Positions 1 to 5,392 of a DNA stretch of 20,014 nucleotides are shown here, in pieces. The stretch is from Nitrosopumilales archaeon (GTDB lineage Archaea; Thermoproteota; Nitrososphaeria; Nitrososphaerales; Nitrosopumilaceae), in contig JAEHKQ010000049.1 of the NCBI GenBank assembly GCA_016838795.1, positions 1-20,014 on the forward strand. The letters are read 5' to 3'. The position numbers and the translations under genes were made by a program. Under the pieces are notes generated by a model. It did no database searches. It saw only the letters and a list, made by a program, of their open reading frames with translations, and was not told the DNA's origin. Within the stretch, counting starts at the first letter, position 1. Every line of letters begins with the position of its first letter.

Positions 1-1758
1 AGCTAATAATTTACGATCCTGTAAGACTAAAGGCCCCCATTCTACAAACCATTGATTACTCGTTGATTGTGTAACGGTTGCACCTAGACCTGCAACGCTG
101 GCGGTTTCACCAGAAACGATTTGACCGCCTTTCAAAAGCTTGATTGCTTGTTTTACCGTTTCAGATTTGCCCGTTGTAGTATCCCCAATTATCGTAACCT
201 TGGCCCATCCTGCAACCTCTTTTTTATCAAATTCAAAAATTAAAGGACTGAAAAAAGCTATCAAAACCCCCAAGGTTATATTTTCTCTACTAATAATTTT
301 AGAATAATTTTCAAATTCTCCCGTAATCCATTCTATTGATTCCTGTATTGTCTGCGAATTGAAAAAATCTTTCAATATCTTGATTTTTTCGGGATTATAT
401 TTTGTCGATTCTTTAGAAACCACTTTAGAGGCAAACAAAGAAATTTTTTGGGATTTAGGATCAGGGATTATTATTCCTGTAATCTCGATTTCTTTTCCAG
501 CTTCAAGAGATTGGACTTGTTTCTGTTCTATGTAAATATCATAAGATTTCCATTCATTACCTTGTTCATCAATCACTTTTCCGTGTTTTTTTGTTAAAGA
601 TGAAACAATGGGTCTTATTCTGATTTTTTTGATAGTGGTGTTTTCTAATTCTGTGACTTTAAGAGCGCATTTAGGACCAAAGTAACCATAATCATACCCC
701 AAGTTTTCAGAAATTTTATTCCGTTGATATTCTTTAACCTCGACATAGCTGACCTTTTCAGAAGCTTCAAGATCATGCTCTAAGTCACCCGTACATTGAT
801 AACTATGATTAGTTTTTGAAAGACATTCCCATCTTAATTTTGAAGGCACATTATATGGGATGGAATTAGACGCAATAACAGCGGCCACTTTGATTTTTTT
901 CTGAACGAGTGTAGGATCTTCAATCCTTGAAAGATTGTTTAACTCGTTTTCCTTTTCTAATTCTTGGTCAATCTGTTTGATTTTTTCATGCTGAACCCTG
1001 CTTAATGGTTTAGAGGATTTTTCTTTTTTATTTTGGTTAGAGATAATCCTTGTTAATGCAGATTCAAAAACTGTTTTTAATTCACTTTCAGATAATGGGG
1101 GTTTGTTAGTTTGGTTCCATTGATTTAATTCATAGCTTGCTGTATTCTCATCAAGTCTTTTTGTATCAAGCAGCAAACAGGCATATTTGAAAGCTGAATC
1201 GTTTCGATTTCCTTGATTAACGCCTTTTACAATTTCTTTAATTGGTTTTTTTGAAGAATTAAAGTTAAATCCTAACTGCTCTATTTTTTTTGTAACTAAA
1301 TGAAAATCAATGTCTAAAACAGGCTTGCATGAGATTACTTCATATTCTTTTTTTGTGTCTGGGTGAATAGAACCAGGACCAACAACAAAAGACCCTATAC
1401 TTTGCACGTCTATTTTTTGACCTTTGTTATTTTTCAAATCATGAATTGTGTTTGGCAGTTTGGAATTGTTGTGTTTAAAATAAAAATGATAGCCCCTGCC
1501 TGTTTTTACTACATAGGTTTTATCTACAAAGTCTTTAAAATCCTCAAATAATTCAATACTATCACAATCAAGCACAACTAAATTATTGTACCCACAAACT
1601 ACAGCATAGTTTGATGACATAGGAATTATGCTATCATATTTTTCTGTCTGATATTTTTTCCATTCAATGTTAGGAGTTTTAGACCTTGGTGGCAATGGAA
1701 ATAAATTAAATCCTTGTTCACGAAGTTTTTTTATTTCTTCTTGCTTGTTGACTGTCAT
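1..1758 (-). CDS. PrimPol-PriCT-MCM fusion replication protein (C-terminus off the left edge)
   Basis: This reading frame is open from ATG at 1758 to the window edge (586 codons), so the C-terminus is missing. The N-terminal ~150 residues show an archaeo-eukaryotic primase-polymerase (PrimPol, PF09250 type): a VVLDCD motif with D64 and D66, GRGYHFYF with H91, and a third acidic residue in KIDVQS, followed by VVGPGSIHP. A PriCT-like helical segment follows (QGNRND, then PPLSESELKTVF). After a middle region that may be the MCM OB/N-terminal domain, the AAA+ domain begins with Walker A GDTTTGKS at about 525-532 and the MCM-like SGETASVAGLGATV at about 549-562. Such proteins prime and unwind replicons of plasmids and viruses. 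The ATG overlaps the upstream stop as ATGA. Walker B and the arginine finger would lie outside the window. Domain calls are from motifs; the assignment to a mobile replicon is inference. Confidence 0.88.
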   Translation of the reverse strand, partial: MTVNKQEEIKKLREQGFNLFPLPPRSKTPNIEWKKYQTEKYDSIIPMSSNYAVVCGYNNLVVLDCDSIELFEDFKDFVDKTYVVKTGRGYHFYFKHNNSKLPNTIHDLKNNKGQKIDVQSIGSFVVGPGSIHPDTKKEYEVISCKPVLDIDFHLVTKKIEQLGFNFNSSKKPIKEIVKGVNQGNRNDSAFKYACLLLDTKRLDENTASYELNQWNQTNKPPLSESELKTVFESALTRIISNQNKKEKSSKPLSRVQHEKIKQIDQELEKENELNNLSRIEDPTLVQKKIKVAAVIASNSIPYNVPSKLRWECLSKTNHSYQCTGDLEHDLEASEKVSYVEVKEYQRNKISENLGYDYGYFGPKCALKVTELENTTIKKIRIRPIVSSLTKKHGKVIDEQGNEWKSYDIYIEQKQVQSLEAGKEIEITGIIIPDPKSQKISLFASKVVSKESTKYNPEKIKILKDFFNSQTIQESIEWITGEFENYSKIISRENITLGVLIAFFSPLIFEFDKKEVAGWAKVTIIGDTTTGKSETVKQAIKLLKGGQIVSGETASVAGLGATVTQSTSNQWFVEWGPLVLQDRKLLA

Positions 1759-2138
1759 TTTTTATTTTCCCTTTGCATTAACAGCTTTACATAAAGCCCG
1801 ACCTTCTCGGGATTTGGGTTAGATTCACCGTGGTTTGCTAGATGAGTCCTAACACACTGTTCGTAAACGTTGATAACTTCTAAATTGTTCATAGCGTCTT
1901 TTCGAAGCTGGTTAACATCAACACCCTCGATTTCCTTCACATCTGGATTGGCTTGTTGTGTTATCTGTGGTTCTGTAGCTTGTGGTTCTTCTTGTATTTT
2001 TTTGCATTTATCAAATGTATGAACTTCTTTTGAAATGGTTTCTCGCCATTTTCTTTTTTCTTGGATGGTTAAATCCCAATAAATTGAAGTCTTGCAATAT
2101 TTGCAATCCTGTGACTTGTTTTCTGTATTAGCAGACAT
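1755..2138 (-). CDS. 127-aa protein with an N-terminal Cys/His zinc-binding motif, function unknown
   Basis: I do not recognise a named family. The first 45 residues contain CKYC and later H-x3-C (VHTFDKC), a pattern that could bind one zinc ion. Next comes a Gln/Pro/Glu-rich linker (about 47-70), then a helical C-terminal half (DVNQLRKDAMNNLEVINVYEQCV). The gene sits directly before the PrimPol-MCM gene, its stop overlapping that ATG as ATGA, so the two are probably translationally coupled. A GGAG sequence lies seven bases before its ATG. The start overlaps the 3' end of a 49-aa Cys-rich ORF by 11 bases. A role as a small DNA-binding or replication accessory protein fits the context but is only inferred. 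Confidence 0.8.
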   Translation of the reverse strand: MSANTENKSQDCKYCKTSIYWDLTIQEKRKWRETISKEVHTFDKCKKIQEEPQATEPQITQQANPDVKEIEGVDVNQLRKDAMNNLEVINVYEQCVRTHLANHGESNPNPEKVGLYVKLLMQRENKK

Positions 2139-2277
2139 TTTTTAGCTCCGTTTTTATTTTATTGTTTTGTTTTCCAGCTCTTGATTTTCTTATCTCAAGA
2201 CTTAACAGCTCCAGACATTCTATTGCATCCTGGCATGTATGCCTCTGACAGTTATTGTTACAGTTTACACACTTCAA
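2128..2277 (-). CDS. 49-aa Cys-rich small protein starting at TTG
   Basis: This short ORF fills the gap between two larger operon genes. It starts with TTG, which overlaps the TGA of the upstream nuclease-like gene (TTGA). A GAGGT ribosome binding site lies nine bases before it. It ends with TAA inside the first codons of the 127-aa gene. The protein begins MKCVNCNNNCQRHTC and has another Cys at residue 21; this Cys/His cluster could bind zinc. The rest is a charged helix (ECLELLSLEIRKSRAGK) with a basic tail. No family is recognised. The exact overlaps on both sides and the ribosome binding site are the main evidence that it is real. Confidence 0.65.
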   Translation of the reverse strand: MKCVNCNNNCQRHTCQDAIECLELLSLEIRKSRAGKQNNKIKTELKNVC

Positions 2278-2630
2278 TTCAATCTTACCTCAATCGGTTT
2301 TTTGTATGCCTGCTTTAGGACATAACCTACCCAAACACTTCGATAATTTCTGAAAATATTTGCAAGGTTGCGAATTTCTTTTATTTCGTTTTTAGAAATT
2401 GTTGGTTTGGTTTTATTTCTGCTTGAATACTTGTACTGTTCTAAATGTGTGGTACCTTGAGCATCAATATACCATAAATCAATTTTGGGGTTAAAGCCAA
2501 GCTGTCTAATCCAGGTCTTTGAAATCTTGGACCCTCTAAAACGTGCCCCAAGCACAGCTCCTAAATTTTTTCTAGCGTACTCTAATCTTTTGTTTTCTGC
2601 ATTCTTCCCCTTAATGTATGGATGTATCAT
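2274..2630 (-). CDS. Holliday-junction-resolvase-like PD-(D/E)XK nuclease (probable)
   Basis: The 118-aa protein has the layout of archaeal Hjc-type resolvases. It starts with a KGKNAENKRLEYARKN helix containing candidate acidic residues E12 and E17, and continues with a central NPKIDLWYID strand in which D51 would be the conserved Asp. About 14 residues later comes LEQYKYS, giving E64/Q65 and K67 in place of the usual E-x-K. The spacing and basic character fit, but the E/Q-x-K variation makes activity uncertain. Its ATG overlaps the stop of the MT-A70 gene (ATGA), and a GGAGG site lies ten bases upstream. Next to a PrimPol-MCM gene, it could resolve recombination intermediates of the element. 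Another PD-(D/E)XK endonuclease is the main alternative. Confidence 0.6.
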   Translation of the reverse strand: MIHPYIKGKNAENKRLEYARKNLGAVLGARFRGSKISKTWIRQLGFNPKIDLWYIDAQGTTHLEQYKYSSRNKTKPTISKNEIKEIRNLANIFRNYRSVWVGYVLKQAYKKPIEVRLN

Positions 2631-3181
2631 TTTGTAAAGGCCTCCAATGGTTCAAGGTGTAATTTTTCGTCATTGCCCCAAACATCCCAACCATGAACCC
2701 TAGTTCTTGCAAACAATTCAATTCGTGGCAAGTCACCACAAAGCTTTAGGATCTTATCCCTTACAATGTCAGGTTTCTTAGAATGTTCTCTAGGAACTGA
2801 TTCGATTATTTGTGAAATGCTAGCGTCTTTTCTTTTTGGTTTTCCTTTTGTAGCTAACAAACAAAATTCAGAATTTGAACGGGTCCAATGCCCCAGGCCC
2901 TTAAACACTGTGCCGTTTTCATTCTTTTTTATCCAGACAAAAGCTACAGTCTTGTATTCAAAACCCCAGGACTCTATAATTTTCTGTGCATCAACATAAT
3001 GAGGCCACGTTACCCAAATAAACAAAATGCAATCACTGTCAGCTAGGCCTTCAACAAGCAAACGGCTTATTTCGTATGTTGTCATAACTGGATATTTACA
3101 ACAAGATCCACGATCACCAGCTAGGGCTTTGTCATTATAGGACCAAGGGGGGTCGACTAAAATTATTTTGTACTTTTTCAT
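2627..3181 (-). CDS. MT-A70 family adenine N6-methyltransferase
   Basis: The protein begins MKKYKIILVDPPWSYNDK, with the family's DPPW catalytic motif at residues 10-13. It continues with strands typical of a Rossmann-like methyltransferase: CILFIWVTWPHY, a WGFEYKTVAFVWIKK segment and GHWTRSNSEFCLLATKGKP. The C-terminal RIELFARTRVHGWDVWGN motif is also characteristic. At 184 residues it matches phage- and plasmid-encoded members. Such enzymes transfer a methyl group from SAM to N6 of adenine, usually in DNA. No restriction endonuclease is adjacent, so it looks like an orphan methylase that could protect or mark the element's DNA. The ATG lies two bases after the upstream stop, with GAGAGG eight bases before it. 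Family assignment is firm; the substrate is not known. Confidence 0.93.
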   Translation of the reverse strand: MKKYKIILVDPPWSYNDKALAGDRGSCCKYPVMTTYEISRLLVEGLADSDCILFIWVTWPHYVDAQKIIESWGFEYKTVAFVWIKKNENGTVFKGLGHWTRSNSEFCLLATKGKPKRKDASISQIIESVPREHSKKPDIVRDKILKLCGDLPRIELFARTRVHGWDVWGNDEKLHLEPLEAFTK

Positions 3182-3183
3182 TT

Positions 3184-3411
3184 CTAAGGCCTCTCAATTT
3201 TGCAAGATTCGACAAGCTTACTTACGATAAGATTTTTTGATTGAAAATAAAACGGGTCATCAATTACCCCCTTGTCAAAGGCTTTTTGCATCAATGCGCC
3301 AAAATCGTGTTTTTGGCTCAAGTGCCGTCTGTAATGGCTGGAGTCACAGAATCCGGCATGGCTGCAAGCTGCGCAATTATTAAACAATGGCTTATAATGT
3401 CCACCGCTCAA
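3184..3411 (-). CDS. C2H2 zinc-finger small protein, second of two in tandem
   Basis: The protein (75 aa with the chosen start) carries a classic finger: CAAC, then 13 residues, then H-x4-H in CDSSHYRRHLSQKHD, with basic residues on the helix. The frame extends to a TTG at 3426. However, a GGAGGT ribosome binding site sits just inside that extension, seven bases before a second TTG at 3411, and this TTG overlaps the upstream TGA as TTGA like other junctions in this operon. I therefore place the start at 3411. The C-terminal half (FGALMQKAFDKGVIDDP) is helical and unassigned. Such short single-finger proteins are common in archaeal viruses and usually bind DNA. The target is unknown. Confidence 0.78.
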   Translation of the reverse strand: MSGGHYKPLFNNCAACSHAGFCDSSHYRRHLSQKHDFGALMQKAFDKGVIDDPFYFQSKNLIVSKLVESCKIERP

Positions 3412-3614
3412 CCCTGGAACCTCCAAGTATTACCTTGTCCAAACAAGCGAGCAGCGTTTAATGCTAAAATATCTATGCCATTATGAACTAGTTTTGCATG
3501 ACAGAGAAGTTCATGCCTAGATTTGTAAAGATGTTTTTTCAGCTTGCTTTCTTCAAGGCATAAAGAACATGGTTGTGGAGTGAATGTTTTATTAATATTG
3601 GTTGTGTTACTCAA
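3408..3614 (-). CDS. C2H2-type zinc-finger small protein, first of two in tandem
   Basis: The 68-aa protein starts at TTG, which overlaps the upstream gene's TGA (TTGA). It has CSLC at residues 16-19, then a basic stretch with KKHLYKSRH, and ends the finger with CHAKLVHN (H-x4-H). The loop between the Cys and His pairs is longer than in a standard C2H2 finger. H28 or H34 could be alternative ligands. The C-terminus (NGIDILALNAARLFGQ) is short and helical. Its stop overlaps the TTG start of the next zinc-finger gene, so the pair is probably co-translated. DNA binding is the likely role, from the fold and basic charge. A GGAG lies 11 bases before the start. Confidence 0.75.
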   Translation of the reverse strand: MSNTTNINKTFTPQPCSLCLEESKLKKHLYKSRHELLCHAKLVHNGIDILALNAARLFGQGNTWRFQG

Positions 3615-3871
3615 TGTAATCGAATCTCCATTTTAGTCGGTGTAGGTTTGTTTGATTGACTGGGTTGCTCAGTTCCAACTTGGGCAAACCAAATTTTATT
3701 TTTAGAATCTTTTAGTATGTTAAACTTTAGATTTTCTGGATTGATTTTGTTTTCTTCACAGAATGATTTTGAAAAATTACAAAGCCATGCATCCTCTTTT
3801 ATTTTCAAAATAATCTTTATCGATTCGGGTATCGAAGAAAATTTGAGAAAACCTATTTTTTTATATGGCAT
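3611..3871 (-). CDS. 86-aa protein of unknown function
   Basis: I see no known family. The N-terminus is hydrophobic and basic (MPYKKIGFLKFSSIPESIKIILKIKED), the middle carries WLCNFSKSFCEENKINPENLKFNI, and the end is polar with a Pro/Ser/Thr tail. There is no membrane segment or CxxC pair. The ATG shares one base with the stop of the 30-aa micro-ORF (TAATG), and a GAGGA ribosome binding site lies eight bases upstream. Its own TGA overlaps the TTG of the first zinc-finger gene. Position and spacing support a real coding gene in the accessory operon; its role cannot be inferred. Confidence 0.75.
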   Translation of the reverse strand: MPYKKIGFLKFSSIPESIKIILKIKEDAWLCNFSKSFCEENKINPENLKFNILKDSKNKIWFAQVGTEQPSQSNKPTPTKMEIRLH

Positions 3872-3963
3872 TAGTGAAAATCCTCGTCTAAATCAGGCCA
3901 GGGCCTATCAATATCTGGAAATGTAAAAGGGAAATTATCAAGATTAGAAAAAATTGGACTCAT
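3871..3963 (-). CDS. 30-aa acidic, aromatic micro-ORF
   Basis: This ORF exactly bridges its neighbours. The ATG overlaps the upstream TGA as ATGA, a GGAGG site lies ten bases before it, and its TAA shares one base with the next ATG (TAATG). The peptide starts MSPIFSNLDNFPFTFPDID and continues RPWPDLDEDFH. It is rich in Phe, Pro and Asp with a strongly acidic end, which suggests a short binding peptide such as a protein-protein interaction tail, not a folded domain. No homologue is recognised. The alternative is that it only couples translation between flanking genes. Confidence 0.55.
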   Translation of the reverse strand: MSPIFSNLDNFPFTFPDIDRPWPDLDEDFH

Positions 3964-4127
3964 TCGTCCGAGTCCTCCGTTGGTTTTTCTTTGGCTTGAG
4001 CTTCTCTTACGATGTTAATTTGATCTTCACCTTGTTTCATTGCAGTAGCCATGATTTTTCGTTCTAGAGGTTCTGTAAGGCCACTTGCACACAAGTCGGA
4101 ATCTTTAACGGTTTTTTTAGGAGGCAT
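3960..4127 (-). CDS. 55-aa charged small protein, function unknown
   Basis: The ORF runs from ATG 4127 to TGA 3960, overlapping the end of the upstream gene by 11 bases and the micro-ORF downstream by four. A GGAGG site lies 12 bases before the start. The product opens with MPPKKTVKDSDLCASG, continues with a likely amphipathic helix (LTEPLERKIMATAMKQGEDQINIVREAQ) and ends in an acidic tail (PTEDSDE). There are no zinc, membrane or catalytic motifs. It resembles other small charged proteins of archaeal mobile elements only in general character. Coding status rests on the tight overlaps and the ribosome binding site. Confidence 0.62.
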   Translation of the reverse strand: MPPKKTVKDSDLCASGLTEPLERKIMATAMKQGEDQINIVREAQAKEKPTEDSDE

Positions 4128-4344
4128 TTTTTGTTAATTCCTCCTTACAATCATCGTTCAAACAATCAATTTTTTGGGCGTTTTTGATTTTGGTAACTTT
4201 GTCTTCTTCGTTAGTTGTAACAGTCTTGTTTTCTAGTAGATCAAGACATTCGTTAATTGCTTTGTCAAGACCGCGTCTTACTGTTTTACCCCGAATCTCA
4301 CCTAATCTTTCCAAAGTGGCTTCTTCGATCTTACCATTCATCAT
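4117..4344 (-). CDS. Possible ribbon-helix-helix regulator, first main gene of the leftward operon
   Basis: The 75-aa product starts MMNGKIEEATLERLGEIRGK and continues VRRGLDKAINECLDLLEN. This resembles the ribbon-helix-helix pattern of archaeal antitoxin-like regulators (short strand, helix with LGEIRGK, turn, second helix ending LLE), though the first strand is weak. The rest is charged, with C60 and C66 near the end. Two adjacent ATGs are possible starts; an AGAGGT site six bases before the first favours 4344. It is the first main gene after the divergent promoter with its palindrome, a usual place for an autoregulator. The fold is a moderate guess; the gene itself is well supported by the ribosome binding site and its overlaps. 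Confidence 0.65.
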   Translation of the reverse strand: MMNGKIEEATLERLGEIRGKTVRRGLDKAINECLDLLENKTVTTNEEDKVTKIKNAQKIDCLNDDCKEELTKNAS

Positions 4345-4378
4345 AGGCCAACCTCTCCGTTTTTTTCATTCATCATAG
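4335..4378. repeat. 12-bp direct repeat at two successive start sites
   Basis: CTATGATGAATG (minus strand) occurs at 4367-4378 and again at 4335-4346, start to start 32 bp apart. Each copy contains an ATGATGAATG initiation site, one for the leader ORF and one for the 75-aa gene. A small tandem duplication of the start region could have produced both. Confidence 0.7.
4341..4376 (-). CDS. 11-codon leader ORF before the leftward operon
   Basis: ATG at 4376 opens an 11-residue frame (MMNEKNGEVGL) whose TGA overlaps the ATG of the next gene as ATGA. The predicted leftward TATA box is about 26 bases upstream of this ATG, so the transcript would start at or near it. The main gene's ribosome binding site lies inside the leader. 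It could act as a leaderless entry point that passes ribosomes to the operon. It may equally be only the 5' untranslated region with a chance frame. Confidence 0.35.
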   Translation of the reverse strand: MMNEKNGEVGL

Positions 4379-4380
4379 AC

Positions 4381-4400
4381 TAACTTAGAATAGTAAGTTA
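4381..4400. promoter_or_regulatory. Perfect palindrome, probable operator
   Basis: TAACTTA-GAATAG-TAAGTTA is a perfect 7-bp inverted repeat with a 6-bp spacer. It lies between divergent genes and overlaps the upstream (BRE) side of the rightward TATA box and the region just downstream of the leftward one. A dimeric regulator bound here would affect both promoters. The 75-aa RHH-like protein is the nearest candidate binder. Confidence 0.65.
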
Positions 4401-4405
4401 AATAC
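4396..4405. promoter_or_regulatory. Shared TATA/BRE element for divergent transcription
   Basis: AGTTAAATAC lies about 25 bases before the rightward ATG (4427). Read on the other strand it is GTATTTAACT, about 26 bases before the leftward leader ATG (4376). The same ten bases occur before the TFB gene at 16903-16912. Both directions would then give leaderless transcripts. Confidence 0.55.
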
Positions 4406-4426
4406 TACATGGATAATTAGTAAAAT

Positions 4427-5386
4427 ATGGATTTATCACAAAATGTGTTATCAGAAGGTCAAAAGACTTACCTAGAATCACAGAATTTGTTATATCAGAA
4501 GAGTAAATCCCAACACCGCAAAAATATCATTAATAACATTAAAGATTCTATATGTTACCTCAATCAAGTTTTTCCTTTTTCAAATCAGCTGAAAAAAGAG
4601 TCTTTTTATGATAAAATTAATGCTCTTACTCTTATTGATATTCTTCAAAATTCTCTATTAGATATTGAATTAGAAGGCGGTGAATATAGATCAAAAAAGT
4701 ATGATTTTAGAACTGTTGAGCTGGCACGAATGATGTTTCATGTTTCAACTAACTATCTTATGAATAGCTCTATGTATAGAGAGGATGAAACCGTAATTTA
4801 TGACGTTAAACATGTTGCTAGACATTTTAGAATATTAGCTAAATCTAAACTAGATGATGTGTCTCATGGTACATTGAAAGAATCAAAAGAACGTGAATTA
4901 AAAGAGAAATTAGAAGTAATTCGTAAGGCTATAGAGTATGAAAAGTATAATCAAAAAGAACCATATCAAAAACATGATAAAGAATACGGCCAATTAGTCG
5001 ATAAAAGAAGGGAACTTGATAATACATATCAAGAATTACAAGCGAGGTTAAAAGAAGAGGAAACACGAAAAACCCAAAAAGTTGATTTGGATGTAAAAAA
5101 GCTTGATAAAACGATTAGCAAAACCAAAAAACAGATTAAAGAAAATAGAGAAATGGATAATCAGCTGTTACAGCAAATCTTGAAAGTTCAAGAACAACGT
5201 AACTCTATTTTAAGAGATAAAAAAGAAGAGGAACATAGGTTATCAAAAATACTTGATTCTAAATTTAATCATCTAAAATGGGTATTTTGTCCGTTTGATC
5301 CATTAGAACCATTTGCGGACAAAATGAATCCTCATTACCTAAAAGACCATCCAAAGAATAAGTACCTTTTACCTTGGGTCGACTAA
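4427..5386 (+). CDS. 319-aa coiled-coil protein, function unknown
   Basis: No family is recognised. Residues 1-150 are mostly helical with a hydrophobic pattern (FYDKINALTLIDILQNSLLDIELEGG, then a YDFRTVELARMMFHVSTNYLMN segment). Residues about 150-275 form a long, highly charged coiled coil rich in Lys and Glu. The last 40 residues contain a distinct motif with WVFCPFDPLEPFADKMNP and the end KYLLPWVD. There is no signal peptide or membrane segment. ATG 4427 follows the TATA element by 25 bases, suggesting a leaderless message. It is transcribed away from the replication operon and ends six bases before the convergent RHH gene. Possible roles are a structural virion protein, a scaffold or a partition protein; none is shown by the sequence. 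Confidence 0.85.
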   Translation: MDLSQNVLSEGQKTYLESQNLLYQKSKSQHRKNIINNIKDSICYLNQVFPFSNQLKKESFYDKINALTLIDILQNSLLDIELEGGEYRSKKYDFRTVELARMMFHVSTNYLMNSSMYREDETVIYDVKHVARHFRILAKSKLDDVSHGTLKESKERELKEKLEVIRKAIEYEKYNQKEPYQKHDKEYGQLVDKRRELDNTYQELQARLKEEETRKTQKVDLDVKKLDKTISKTKKQIKENREMDNQLLQQILKVQEQRNSILRDKKEEEHRLSKILDSKFNHLKWVFCPFDPLEPFADKMNPHYLKDHPKNKYLLPWVD

Positions 5387-5392
5387 TAGTCT

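Noticed and set aside
1363..1551. A 62-codon plus-strand frame
   Set aside because: It is antisense to the PrimPol domain, which carries the catalytic motifs.
3241..3486. An 81-codon plus-strand frame in the zinc-finger region
   Set aside because: It is antisense to the two C2H2 genes, which have motifs, ribosome binding sites and coupled junctions.
4335..4378. The 12-bp repeat as an attachment or CRISPR repeat
   Set aside because: There are only two copies, both at start codons. A duplicated initiation region explains them better. No CRISPR array was seen anywhere in the window.
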